53,696 nucleotides of DNA from Arthrobacter echini (GCF_004803505.1 NZ_SSWH01000014.1:1-53696); one strand, 5' to 3'; shown: positions 27,607 through 36,213, counted from the stretch's first letter. Translations and numbers: made by a program. The notes: generated by a model from the sequence alone, not told the origin.

Positions 27607-28713
27607 GTGATCAGTACAGCACTGCGATTACCCCATGTCTTCATTTCCCAGGCGCACCTCGTGAGCTACGGCGGCTCGGAGATGGTGACTCTGGAGCTCG
27701 CAGAATACTTTGCGGCAGCAGGCAGCAGGGTGACTATCGGTACGTGGACCGTCGGTCCACCGATGATGCCGCATCTTCGGAAACACGAAAACATCTCGTA
27801 CTTCGATCTCGAGGGAGAGGAGCTTTCCGAACGATTGGCAGCTGATCCGCCGCAACTGGCGTGGATACACCATCAATTGGTGCCCAAGTACTTGTTGCAG
27901 TACCCGGCAAAGACCACCTTCGTCTTCAACCACATGTCCGCTGTCCATCCGCTGGAACTGTCATGGTCGGCTGGTATCGAGGCAACTCTTGCGAGCCTCC
28001 ATCTGTACAACTCTCCTGAAACCCTCGAAGGGCACCGGTCACGCGCTCTGGCTGGTGGTTTCAGGAATGAGAATATGCAGGTTTTCCCAAATCCCGCACC
28101 GGATGACTTCGGCGACGTGAAAGTCAGGATCCCGGGACGCCCGCTCCGACTCGGCATCGTGTCGAATCATCCGCCCGACGAGCTCGCAGAGCTATGCGAC
28201 GGACAGCCCCCAGAGCTGGAACTGGAGATCATAGGAAACAGCCCGCGCACTGGCTCGAACGCAGTGCGCATCACGCCACAAAAGCTTGAACGGTTGGACG
28301 GGGTCATCACCATCGGTAAGACGGTTCAGTACGCGATCCTGGCCGGCCTGCCGGTCTATTGCTACGACAAATTCGGTGGCCCGGGCTGGTTGAGCAGTGA
28401 GAATTTCACTTCCTGCGAGCGACGTAATTTCTCCGGTCGAGGTTTCGCCCAGAAGACCTCCACCCAGATCGCCCTCGAGTTGTTCAATGGCTTCGCCTCT
28501 GCGGCGGCTTACGCCGCGGACCTCCGGCGATCAGACGTTTCCAGGTTCACGCTCTCGCGCGCGCTGGAGAAGGTGGTTCTGGCCGTGCATCGAGGAGGAG
28601 GAAGCTCGCGCCCATTGGGAGAGCAGATCGAAGCTCACGCGCTCCAGCAGAAGGTGGTGGGACACTATGCACGGAACTGGCTCCGACTGCAGCGCGAGGC
28701 CACTGAAAGCTGA
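27607..28713 (+). CDS. GT-B glycosyltransferase-like protein
   Basis: A 368-residue protein with a GT4/GT1-like fold. The N-terminal half starts VFISQAHLVSYGGSEMVTLE, matching the glycine-rich acceptor loop of GT4 enzymes (GGSE), followed by a short Rossmann unit (WIHHQLVPKYLL, FVFNHMSAVH). The C-terminal half is compact (LRLGIVSNHPPDEL, DGVITIGKTVQYAILAGLPV, YCYDKFGGPGWL) and lacks the usual E-x7-E pair, so activity is uncertain. GTG start, 64 nt after the giant transferase gene, with no strong Shine-Dalgarno. Codon use is somewhat lower in GC than in the upstream operon. Confidence 0.72.
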   Translation: MISTALRLPHVFISQAHLVSYGGSEMVTLELAEYFAAAGSRVTIGTWTVGPPMMPHLRKHENISYFDLEGEELSERLAADPPQLAWIHHQLVPKYLLQYPAKTTFVFNHMSAVHPLELSWSAGIEATLASLHLYNSPETLEGHRSRALAGGFRNENMQVFPNPAPDDFGDVKVRIPGRPLRLGIVSNHPPDELAELCDGQPPELELEIIGNSPRTGSNAVRITPQKLERLDGVITIGKTVQYAILAGLPVYCYDKFGGPGWLSSENFTSCERRNFSGRGFAQKTSTQIALELFNGFASAAAYAADLRRSDVSRFTLSRALEKVVLAVHRGGGSSRPLGEQIEAHALQQKVVGHYARNWLRLQREATES

Positions 28714-28753
28714 CCGACGTCATCAGATCGGACCGGGAACAGCTCGGCACATT

Positions 28754-28771
28754 TTGACATACATGGTGTAT
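28754..28771 (+). promoter_or_regulatory. TTGACA box overlapping a small inverted repeat, upstream of ugd
   Basis: A perfect -35 consensus TTGACA (28754-28759) abuts ATACA-TGG-TGTAT, a 5-bp inverted repeat (28759-28771). The nearest TATGAT (28786-28791) is 26 nt away, too far for a standard promoter, so this is only a candidate regulatory site for the gene at 28860. Confidence 0.25.
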
Positions 28772-28859
28772 CAGCACCTGATCGGTATGATGATTGCGAC
28801 CGATCGAGTGGATCGGGGTCTCGAAAAATTCGCAACGAATCATGCTCCCTGGGGGATTG

Positions 28860-30203
28860 GTGTCACTTAAGCTCACTGTCATTGGAACGGGTTACCTCGG
28901 AGCCACACATGCCGCCTCCATGGCTGAGCTGGGCTTCGACGTGCTGGGGGTGGACGTCGACAAGGAGAAGATCGACGCGCTTGGCCGCGGAGAACTGCCG
29001 ATCCACGAACCAGGGCTACCGGAGCTGCTGCGCAAGCACACGGAGTCCGGGCGACTTCGTTTCACAACGTCCTTCGAAGAAGCCGGTGCATTCGGAGATG
29101 TGCACTTCATCGCAGTCGGCACCCCCCAGCGGGCCGGTGAGCATGCGGCGGACATGACCTATGTCGATGCGTCGGTCACTGCGATTGCTCGCGCAGCCAC
29201 CAAGGATTCCCTCATCGTGGGCAAGTCCACCGTACCCGTGGGGTCCGCCCGACGGCTGAAAGCACTGGCTGCCCAGGAAGCGCGTGAGGGCGTGACCATC
29301 GACTTCGCCTGGAACCCTGAGTTCCTGCGGGAGGGCTACGCAGTCGAAGACACGCTTCGCCCGGACCGGCTGGTGATCGGCTCGGATTCGGCGACTGCAG
29401 AGCCGGTGCTGCGCGAGGTCTACGCTCAGGCGATCAGCATGAATACGCCCTTCATCTCCACGGATTTCGAAACCGCCGAGCTGGTGAAGGTTGCGGCGAA
29501 CGCGTTCCTGGCCACCAAGATCTCCTTCATCAACGCTTTCTCGGAAGTCACCGAAACCGTCGGCGGTGACATTCGTACGCTCGCTGACGCCATCGGACTC
29601 GATTCACGCATCGGGCGCCGCTTCCTGAACGCGGGGATCGGCTTCGGGGGAGGGTGCCTGCCGAAGGACATCAGGGCACTGCAGGCGCGCGTGTCCGAAT
29701 TGGGTCTGGATTCCACCATGCGCTTCCTCAACGAGGTCGATGAAGTCAATCTGCGACGTCGAGACAGGACGGTCTATGTGGCGGAGACCCTCTTGGGCAA
29801 TCTCGAGGGCAAGCGGGTAGCCGTCCTCGGAGTGGCGTTCAAACCGAACAGCGACGATGTACGAGACTCACCGGCTCTTGACGTTGCAGCTCGGCTTTTC
29901 AACAGTGGCGCAGACGTCAGTGTGTACGATCCTGCAGCGAACTCGAATGCGGCAAAACGGTATCCTCGCCTGAACTACGTTGACGCGTTGACCGACGCGG
30001 TAAATGAAGCGGATCTGGTGATGATGCTCACCGAGTGGTCGGAGTTCGTCAGGATCGATCCAGCGGAACTAGCGGAACTCGTAGCGCACAAGGTGATGTT
30101 CGATGGACGGAATGTTCTCGATCATCGGACCTGGAAGGACGCCGGGTGGGATATCGTCTCACTCGGACACAAGAGCGAGCTTCTCGATCCGGTCTCGCTA
30201 TAG
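28860..30203 (+). CDS. ugd: UDP-glucose 6-dehydrogenase
   Basis: A 447-residue enzyme oxidising UDP-glucose to UDP-glucuronate with two NAD+. Visible: NAD site VIGTGYLGATHAA (7-19), VGTPQ, GKSTVPVGS, the substrate segment WNPEFLREGYAVEDTLRPDR, the central KVAANAFLATKISFINAFSE, the catalytic Cys in GFGGGCLPKD (C266) and the C-terminal GVAFKPNSDDVRDSP. It is clearly distinct from the WecC-type enzyme at 15753. GTG 28860 has GGGGGA 3 nt upstream; an ATG at 28842 is possible but lacks a ribosome-binding site. A 146-bp gap upstream allows its own promoter. It supplies GlcA to the locus glycan. Confidence 0.93.
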   Translation: MSLKLTVIGTGYLGATHAASMAELGFDVLGVDVDKEKIDALGRGELPIHEPGLPELLRKHTESGRLRFTTSFEEAGAFGDVHFIAVGTPQRAGEHAADMTYVDASVTAIARAATKDSLIVGKSTVPVGSARRLKALAAQEAREGVTIDFAWNPEFLREGYAVEDTLRPDRLVIGSDSATAEPVLREVYAQAISMNTPFISTDFETAELVKVAANAFLATKISFINAFSEVTETVGGDIRTLADAIGLDSRIGRRFLNAGIGFGGGCLPKDIRALQARVSELGLDSTMRFLNEVDEVNLRRRDRTVYVAETLLGNLEGKRVAVLGVAFKPNSDDVRDSPALDVAARLFNSGADVSVYDPAANSNAAKRYPRLNYVDALTDAVNEADLVMMLTEWSEFVRIDPAELAELVAHKVMFDGRNVLDHRTWKDAGWDIVSLGHKSELLDPVSL

Positions 30204-30368
30204 GGGCGTTGTCGACGGAGCCACTCCGGGGCATCGGAGAGAATGGTTCCAAGAGCGTATCGTGGCTGCGGAGCGTCGGCGTCGACCCGAGCCAGGCCTC
30301 GTCGATCGGTAACGCATAGAAAGTCCATCGTCTCCTCGCGGTAAGGTACAGGGTCCGAGCATGATCGA

Positions 30369-31703
30369 ATGTCTTCCGTCAATACGAATAGCGGGGTCAA
30401 CTTGTTCTATGGCGTAACGCGGTACAGTCTCTTCTCGCCTGGTTCGAATTCGTGGAAGACTTCAAGCGGTGGAGTCTTCGAGAATTCAGAAAAATACATG
30501 AGCTACCTGTTTTCGGACCAGCGACTCGATATCCGGGCGGAGATCTTTATCGGAAAGGCTTTGCCCGTCCTTGATCAGATGGCTAACAGGCATCCATATA
30601 AGCACTTCGTACTGTATTCTGAATTACTTCCTGAGCGGCATAGGGCAATGCTGCTCGCTGCGGCAGAGAAGTACCCCTTCCTGGTCCCGGTCGAGTGGAA
30701 TGAAACGGTTCAGGGAACGGGTGTCGAGGAGGTGAAGCCGCTCATCGTCGAGGACCTGGTGAAGCAGCTTGGTTCTCAGGGCGGTCGTCATCCGGTCATC
30801 TGGTTCCGCCTTGATGACGACGACGTCCTTCCTGCGGACTATCTGGATCAACTGGAGAAGTACAGGGCACTCAACCACGATGGTTTTGCGATTTCATTCG
30901 GGCTCGGAGTCACCGCATACAAGGGCGAGCACGAATTGGTCAACCTGCGCGAGTACTATCACCCGAAATCCGCGCAGGGTATGGCCTTCGTGACGGTGTT
31001 CGACGCTGACAGCAGTAGCTTGTCGGTGGTGAGACCTGGACCGCACACGAGGGTCGACAAAGTAATGCCGACAATACTCGATTCCCGCGAGCGGATGTTC
31101 TTCCAGATCCGGCACAGTGATCAGGACTCAGCGCTCAATCACAGTTCCTATCAACGTGCAACGGCCACACTTGCCGGCATGGAAAAGTTGCCCTCGGTGC
31201 GCGCATCCGATCTTGATCCGGCGAAATGGCCGACCCTGATGCAGGAAATTGTGCGCGGCGAGCCGAGTCCTCACCGCTCCTCGATGGACGGCGAAGAACC
31301 TGTACTTTTCAGTCCGACGACGGAAATGACCTTCGACCTGGATGCAAGCATCCGGGGTGGTCTGGTCGAGTTCGAGTTCGAGTTCGAGTCGTCCGCCAGG
31401 CTGCTCGGAGGTTTCGGGATCATCACCTTCCATCTTGAAGGGGTCGACGGTATCGACCCCGAGGTCCTGGGGCTGCGTAACAGCACGAAGTACGGCTTCA
31501 GTCGGCAGGCATGGTCCAAGAATGCGCGCGGCGTGATCCGTCACAGCTTCATCCTTCCGGAAGGCGCTTCAGCGTCCTCCGTCACACTGACCGGAAAAGG
31601 GCGGCGGCCGGCGGACGTCTTCATCCGCTTGCGAGAGCCGCGTGTCGTTGCCATTCATGCGACTGCACCCGAGCCTGACCTGCAGTCACCGGAGTCGGTC
31701 TGA
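30369..31703 (+). CDS. Putative rhamnosyltransferase-like glycosyltransferase
   Basis: A 444-residue protein. Residues about 60-240 match the layout of the putative rhamnosyltransferase family (PF11316 type): YKHFVLYSELLPERHRAMLL, then the acidic site FRLDDDDVLPADYLDQL (D149-D152) and HDGFAISFGLGVTAYKG. Residues about 300-430 form a beta-rich C-terminal domain (TTEMTFDLDASIRGGLVEFE, SRQAWSKNARGVIRHSFIL) of unknown role, possibly carbohydrate-binding. The 5' third is visibly lower in GC than the surroundings. The start has no clear Shine-Dalgarno. The preceding 165 bp contain no gene. Together with rmlABCD this could add rhamnose. Confidence 0.72.
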   Translation: MSSVNTNSGVNLFYGVTRYSLFSPGSNSWKTSSGGVFENSEKYMSYLFSDQRLDIRAEIFIGKALPVLDQMANRHPYKHFVLYSELLPERHRAMLLAAAEKYPFLVPVEWNETVQGTGVEEVKPLIVEDLVKQLGSQGGRHPVIWFRLDDDDVLPADYLDQLEKYRALNHDGFAISFGLGVTAYKGEHELVNLREYYHPKSAQGMAFVTVFDADSSSLSVVRPGPHTRVDKVMPTILDSRERMFFQIRHSDQDSALNHSSYQRATATLAGMEKLPSVRASDLDPAKWPTLMQEIVRGEPSPHRSSMDGEEPVLFSPTTEMTFDLDASIRGGLVEFEFEFESSARLLGGFGIITFHLEGVDGIDPEVLGLRNSTKYGFSRQAWSKNARGVIRHSFILPEGASASSVTLTGKGRRPADVFIRLREPRVVAIHATAPEPDLQSPESV

Positions 31704-31735
31704 CTGCGGGGGACAACGTAAGAAGCGGCAGATCC

Positions 31736-32584
31736 ATGGTCAATAGACGCCACTTCCTGACAGGCGCCATCACAGCGGCAGTCGGTGTTCCTGCCCTCGC
31801 AGGCTGTACCTCGTCGCCGTCCGATGGTCGAGTTCTCTCCAACTCCGCGGGTACCGGTCTCAAGGGCACGGGACTCACCTTGACTTCACGGAAGCGGGTA
31901 GCGCAATTGCGTGCGCTCAACCTTGACTGGTTCTACACGTGGGGATACTCCCGTCCGCGAGCATCACCGACGCCTGGGTTCGTACCGATGGTGTGGGCAG
32001 CGAGTCGGGTACGGCGTGAGGTTCTCGATGCGGTTGAGGATCAGAAAGATCGGGGCCAGACCGAGAATCTCCTTGGTTTCAACGAACCCGATCTCGAGGG
32101 ACAGGCAGATATGTCTCCTGCAGAAGCACTCAGGTCATGGCCCGAGCTGCAGAGAACCGGGCTCAGGTTGGGTTCGCCGGCGCCCGTCAACGCCATGGGG
32201 GACTGGATGAAAGCGTTCATGGAAGGAGTATCAGCAAGAGACCTACGCGTCGACTTCGTCTGCGTGCACGCCTATCTACCTCCGAGGGCAGACGGATTTC
32301 TCCGCCACATCGAGGAGGTGCATGAGTACTACGGAAAACCGGTGTGGGTCACCGAATATGCTGTAGCGGACTGGGAAGCCACACCGAGGCGACCGACCAG
32401 GTATTCGGGCAAGGAGATCCGCTCGTTCATGGAGGAGACCGTGACGGCGCTTCGTACCATGGACTATGTGGAACGTTTCGCGTGGAAGACCCGGCCCACC
32501 GGTGATCCGGTCATGGGAGAGTCGGCGCTGTTTCACGACGACGGTGATCTGACCGAGACGGGGGAGCTGTACCGCTCGCTCTGA
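31736..32584 (+). CDS. Tat-exported GH128-like glycosidase lipoprotein
   Basis: A 282-residue protein resembling the glycosyl hydrolase catalytic-core family that includes Asl1/GH128 endo-glucanases. The signal has a twin-arginine motif (NRRHFLTG) and a lipobox LAGC (C24), so it is a Tat lipoprotein. The TIM-barrel landmarks are LGFNEPD (113-119; E117 the likely acid/base), VDFVCVHAY on a later strand and VWVTEYAVADW (E207 the likely nucleophile), then FAWKTRPTGD near the end. It may trim or remodel the exported glycan. A paralogue faces it on the opposite strand across a shared terminator. The substrate is inferred only. Confidence 0.78.
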   Translation: MVNRRHFLTGAITAAVGVPALAGCTSSPSDGRVLSNSAGTGLKGTGLTLTSRKRVAQLRALNLDWFYTWGYSRPRASPTPGFVPMVWAASRVRREVLDAVEDQKDRGQTENLLGFNEPDLEGQADMSPAEALRSWPELQRTGLRLGSPAPVNAMGDWMKAFMEGVSARDLRVDFVCVHAYLPPRADGFLRHIEEVHEYYGKPVWVTEYAVADWEATPRRPTRYSGKEIRSFMEETVTALRTMDYVERFAWKTRPTGDPVMGESALFHDDGDLTETGELYRSL

Positions 32585-32589
32585 TCGAA

Positions 32590-32635
32590 GCCTGCTCGGG
32601 AGACTCCGTAGATCTTGTGAACCTCCCGAGCAGGC
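32590..32635. terminator. Bidirectional terminator-like hairpin between the two GH genes
   Basis: Perfect 13-bp arms GCCTGCTCGGGAG (32590-32602) and CTCCCGAGCAGGC (32623-32635) enclose a 20-nt loop. It lies between the convergent stop codons at 32584 and 32643 and could serve both genes, although no long U tract follows on either strand. Confidence 0.75.
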
Positions 32636-32642
32636 CTCGTCA

Positions 32643-33494
32643 TCACAACGAGGCGTAGAGCTTGCCGGTGCTGGTGAGGGTCCCGTTCGCATTGAAGATG
32701 GTGGAGCATGGCATTTTCACGTCTCCTGCTTTCCGGGTCTTCCAGGCAAAGCGTTCGATATACGGCATTGCACGCATGCCCGCGACGGTCTCTCGCATGA
32801 ACACCTCGGTCTCAGCCCTGGAGTACTTGCAGGGCCTTGCGGCCGTCGCACCCCAATCGGCCACCGCGTACTCGGTCACCCAGATCGGTTTCTTGTACGT
32901 GTCATAAAGCTTGGCAAGCTTGTTCAGGAAGTCTCTCGAGTTCGGCCATCCGTAGATGTGCATCGTGATGAAGTCCACGCGAAGACCCTTGTTCTTCGCC
33001 TTCTTCATGAAATCTGCGAGCCACGGACTGCTGGGGCTCACCGTTGCCGGCGACCCGAGGCGAAGACCGGTGGCTTGTAGCTGCGGCCAGAGACTGATGG
33101 CCTGATCGACACTCATGTTGGTGGCCGAGGTGACGTCGGGCTCGTTGAACCCGAGCAGATGCTTGGCCTTCGTCTGGGCTAGCTGACGACTGATCACGCC
33201 GAAAGCATCCCTGTCGATCACCGAGGCGTTCCTGATCATCGGGGTGAACGCCGGCGTCATCGTGTTCGCCTGAGCGCTCCAGGAGTAGTGCCATTTCAGT
33301 TTGAGGTTCTTGATCTGCTGAAGCGCCAGCGCATCCTTGCCCGCGTGCCCGAAGCCCTTCAACGCCGGTATGTGTGAGCTTGCGTTTACCGTGCCAGGAA
33401 TGGCTGTTGCTTGCGCGATCGCTGCTCCGGAGGACAGCGCGGCCCCGGTAGTAGCGGCAACGAGCGGTAGTCTCAGAAAGTGCCGACGTTCCAA
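32643..33494 (-). CDS. Tat-exported GH128-like glycosidase (paralogue)
   Basis: A 283-residue homologue of the gene at 31736. The signal has ERRHFLRL (twin arginine) and ends near AIAQA (about 29); there is no lipobox, so it is probably secreted rather than lipid-anchored. The catalytic core is conserved: LGFNEPD (114-120; E118), VDFITMHIYGW, IWVTEYAVADWGAT (E208) and ERFAWKTRKAGD. The two also share the C-terminal pattern G-x-LT-x-TG-x-LY-x-SL. The start codon is TTG at 33494, supported by AAAGGA about 6 nt upstream; no in-frame ATG or GTG is better placed. A 28-bp palindrome lies just upstream. It may act on released glycan. Confidence 0.78.
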   Translation of the reverse strand: MERRHFLRLPLVAATTGAALSSGAAIAQATAIPGTVNASSHIPALKGFGHAGKDALALQQIKNLKLKWHYSWSAQANTMTPAFTPMIRNASVIDRDAFGVISRQLAQTKAKHLLGFNEPDVTSATNMSVDQAISLWPQLQATGLRLGSPATVSPSSPWLADFMKKAKNKGLRVDFITMHIYGWPNSRDFLNKLAKLYDTYKKPIWVTEYAVADWGATAARPCKYSRAETEVFMRETVAGMRAMPYIERFAWKTRKAGDVKMPCSTIFNANGTLTSTGKLYASL

Positions 33495-33509
33495 TTTTTT
33501 CCTTTCAAC

Positions 33510-33537
33510 ATTCTGATAGTGGTTCCACTATCAGAAT
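33510..33537. promoter_or_regulatory. Perfect 28-bp palindrome upstream of the minus-strand GH gene
   Basis: ATTCTGATAGTGG (33510-33522), TT, CCACTATCAGAAT (33525-33537) are exact reverse complements. It lies 16 nt upstream of the TTG start, just before the ribosome-binding site. No T tract follows on either strand, so an operator (or RNA hairpin blocking translation) is more likely than a terminator. A candidate -10 TACAGT for the minus strand is at 33571-33566, putting the palindrome in the early leader. The rest of the 340-bp gap to 33834 shows no gene on either strand. Confidence 0.7.
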
Positions 33538-33834
33538 CGACGAGAAGCTTTCGTCCTGTAGGGGGACTGTAGCAATCACTTTGCGAAACGATAGGCATGC
33601 TTTGACGCAGCATTCCCGCATGTTTGCCCCCTCATGCCTGTGGAGCCGCAGTGTTTTACCCGCATGAAAGTTGATATGCTCGGGTGTGATTCTCCCCTGG
33701 ACATAACTAGCAGTGACCATCGCGATGGTTCCGCAACCATCGCCTTGTGCCTTATGCTTGCATGCGTCCAGTGCTCACCGCCTCCTGCGGTCGCGTGCGC
33801 ACCGATGGAGCAAGCGTAACTGGAGGCATTCCAC

Positions 33835-34899
33835 ATGGAGTCGAAGGACTTCGAGAGACCCAAGTCGCAGTCGGTATTCCTCAGTTTCGTCGCGGACGAG
33901 TTCCGCCGGCGTGGTACTCCGCGTCGTAAGGAGCTGGCACAGAAGATCATCTCCCATCCTTTTGTCGAGGAACTCGGGATGCGAGTACCGAAGCGCCTGG
34001 CCGTGTTCGAAAATATCGACGAATTGTCCGGCGAAGACCTACCCGAGTTCTTCGTGCTCAAGTTCGCCAATGGCTGGTCCGCCCGGGGCGTCATGATTCT
34101 CCAGCGCACCGGGAACGACGAGTTCTTCGATCACATGGCGCTGCAGCCTGTGACTTCAGCGGAAATACAGCGAATACAGGGTGAACAATCGGCGTCCTTC
34201 AATTCGAGGGAGCCGATGTGGATAGCGGAGGAAATGGTCCGAAGCACACTCGGTACGGGTGAGATCCCCTTCGACTACAAGTTCTACTGTTTCCGCGGAC
34301 GAGTCGGCCTCGTGCTTCAGATCGATCGGAACACCGGCCCGGCGAAGATGACACTTTTCGACGGGAGTTTCAAGCCCCTTCGTCGTAATACCGATTTTGT
34401 CCTCTCGGACTCTGCCCGGCCAGGGATCCCGGTCATTCCCCTGCATGCCCCGGAAATGCTGTGGTGGGCTCAGCGGCTCTCCCTGGAAGCTGACTCGCCG
34501 TTCGTGAGCATCGATATGCTCGATAGCCCCGAGGGCCCGATGTTCGGTGAATTCACATACTCTCCGGGCGGTACGCACCGGAAAATGATCCGGTTCTCGA
34601 CCAAAATGCTGGACAAACTTGACGGCCTGATGGGCGAGAGCAATGCCTATGGTGACGTCGCCCCGGCGGGTTCGCCGGAGTCGCTCAGAGCCCTCGACAA
34701 TCCCGGACTGCTGGCATACAGAGCCTGGGCGGGCTATGCCTACAACGGCGGTCGTAGGGGCGCCGAACGATTGCACGGCTTCTACAAGGATCTGGCGAGC
34801 GGCAGCGACGACAGCACTCAGGAGTACGAGTGGTATCGCAGCCTATCTGCTCGCTGGGCAGGACTTCGTGACCGGCTGGGCAGCGGAAAGACTATCTAG
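33835..34899 (+). CDS. TupA-like ATP-grasp ligase of the glycan locus
   Basis: A 354-residue protein resembling the TupA-like ATP-grasp family, named after a Bacillus teichuronopeptide biosynthesis protein. Features: an N-terminal helical segment (FLSFVADEFRRRGTPRRKEL), the ATP-grasp lysine strand FFVLKFANGWSARGVMIL (about 63-80), WIAEEMV and FDYKFYCFRGRVGLVLQIDR (about 143-162), then VSIDMLDSPEGPMFGEFTYSPGG with acidic metal ligands near 225-240. The family is expected to ligate an amino acid to a carboxylate with ATP. In a uronic-acid locus it could add amino acids to GlcA or ManNAcA. TGGAGG about 8 nt ahead of ATG supports the start. It converges on wecB. Confidence 0.75.
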   Translation: MESKDFERPKSQSVFLSFVADEFRRRGTPRRKELAQKIISHPFVEELGMRVPKRLAVFENIDELSGEDLPEFFVLKFANGWSARGVMILQRTGNDEFFDHMALQPVTSAEIQRIQGEQSASFNSREPMWIAEEMVRSTLGTGEIPFDYKFYCFRGRVGLVLQIDRNTGPAKMTLFDGSFKPLRRNTDFVLSDSARPGIPVIPLHAPEMLWWAQRLSLEADSPFVSIDMLDSPEGPMFGEFTYSPGGTHRKMIRFSTKMLDKLDGLMGESNAYGDVAPAGSPESLRALDNPGLLAYRAWAGYAYNGGRRGAERLHGFYKDLASGSDDSTQEYEWYRSLSARWAGLRDRLGSGKTI

Positions 34900-34946
34900 C
34901 TGTTCGGTCGCGAGACGACGGAGGGCGCGATCCGGTCACTTTTGAG

Positions 34947-36098
34947 CTACTCGCCGGAGTACTCGAAATCACTGATGCGTTGGCCGACGCCCAGCAGTTC
35001 CGCCACGGCGGCCACGGTGCGCTCGGAAGCCTTTCCGTCTCCGTAGGGATTGACGGCACTGGCCATGGCCGCGTAGTCCGCAGGCCGACGCAGCAGCCGT
35101 AGGGCTTCCTGGACTATCCGCTCCTCATCGGTGCCGATCAGCCGTACCGCCCCTGCACTCACGGCTTCGGGTCGTTCCGTGTTCTCCCGCATGACCAGAA
35201 CGGGTTTGCCCAGGCTGGGCGCCTCCTCCTGAATGCCTCCGGAGTCGGTGAGAACGAGGTATGTCAGCGACAGCAGCCTGGTGAACTCGCCGTAGTCGAG
35301 TGGCTCGGTGACGATCACGTTCGGCCGGGTGCCGATCGCCGGAAGAACGGCGTCCCGGACCACCGGGTTCTTGTGGACCGGAAGCACGATGATCAGGTCG
35401 GGTTCGGACTCGGCCAGCCTCCCGATGGCCCGTCCCACGCCGCGCATGGCATCGCCCTGATTCTCCCTACGGTGCGTCGTCACGAGCAGGATGCGCCGAT
35501 CTCCGGCAACGGCATCCTCCAGCCGCTCATCCGAGAACGGTACGTGCTTGCCCACGGTCTCGAGCAGCGCATCGATGACCGAATTGCCTGTGACCACGAT
35601 GTCCTGAGCCGGAATTCCCTCACCGAGCAGGTTCTGTCTGCTCATCCGGGTGGGGGCGAGGTGCAGGCCCGCGATCTGACTGGTGATCCGACGGTTCGCT
35701 TCCTCGGGGAAGGGTGAGTGCAGGCTGCCGCTCCGCAACCCTGCCTCGACGTGCACCACAGGAATGCGACGGTAGAACGCGGCGATCGCTGCCGCTGTGG
35801 ACGTCGTCGTGTCCCCCTGGACCACCACGGCATCGGGCCGCGAGACGGCGAGAAGGGAATCCAGCCCGTCGATCGTCCTCGTCATGATCCCGGACAGGGT
35901 CTGGCCGTGCTGCAGGATGTTCAGATCGTGATCCTGCACGATGCCGAACAGGCCCAGAACCTGGTCGAGCATCTCGCGGTGCTGCCCGGTGACCGTGACA
36001 ACACAGTCCAGCTCGCGTGACTCCTGCAGCGCCCGAATGATGGGAGCCACCTTGATGGCCTCCGGCCGCGTTCCGAAGATCGGCATGACGACAGGCAT
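34947..36098 (-). CDS. wecB: UDP-N-acetylglucosamine 2-epimerase WecB
   Basis: A 383-residue non-hydrolysing epimerase interconverting UDP-GlcNAc and UDP-ManNAc. Visible: FGTRPEAIK (8-16), TGQHREMLDQVL, VVQGDTTTSTAAA, HVEAGLRSG (catalytic region), FPEEANRR, LVTTHRREN, the substrate loop DSGGIQEEAPSLGKPVLVMR and the ENTERPEAV motif. The frame opens much further upstream (to 36623) across thiL, but AGGGG 5 nt before ATG 36098 and the family start fix the N-terminus. It stands alone on the minus strand at the locus edge, convergent with the ATP-grasp gene and divergent from thiL. It provides UDP-ManNAc for WecC. Confidence 0.93.
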   Translation of the reverse strand: MPVVMPIFGTRPEAIKVAPIIRALQESRELDCVVTVTGQHREMLDQVLGLFGIVQDHDLNILQHGQTLSGIMTRTIDGLDSLLAVSRPDAVVVQGDTTTSTAAAIAAFYRRIPVVHVEAGLRSGSLHSPFPEEANRRITSQIAGLHLAPTRMSRQNLLGEGIPAQDIVVTGNSVIDALLETVGKHVPFSDERLEDAVAGDRRILLVTTHRRENQGDAMRGVGRAIGRLAESEPDLIIVLPVHKNPVVRDAVLPAIGTRPNVIVTEPLDYGEFTRLLSLTYLVLTDSGGIQEEAPSLGKPVLVMRENTERPEAVSAGAVRLIGTDEERIVQEALRLLRRPADYAAMASAVNPYGDGKASERTVAAVAELLGVGQRISDFEYSGE

Positions 36099-36207
36099 GG
36101 AACCCCTAGTCAGGAGAAGTGGCAGGCACGGTGATGCTGTGCCGACGGGCATGACCCTCAACACTAGTCGGCGTGATGAGCGGCCCGTCAGCGACGCCGA
36201 CACACGG

Positions 36208-36213
36208 TAGCGT
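36208..36213 (+). promoter_or_regulatory. Candidate -10 box for leaderless thiL mRNA
   Basis: TAGCGT is followed by 6 nt and the GTG start at 36220. No Shine-Dalgarno is present, so +1 at the start codon is plausible. Confidence 0.4.

Noticed and set aside
28754..28791. Standard sigma-70 promoter TTGACA...TATGAT before ugd
   Set aside because: The spacing is 26 nt, beyond the normal 16-19 nt range. It was kept only as a low-confidence regulatory site.
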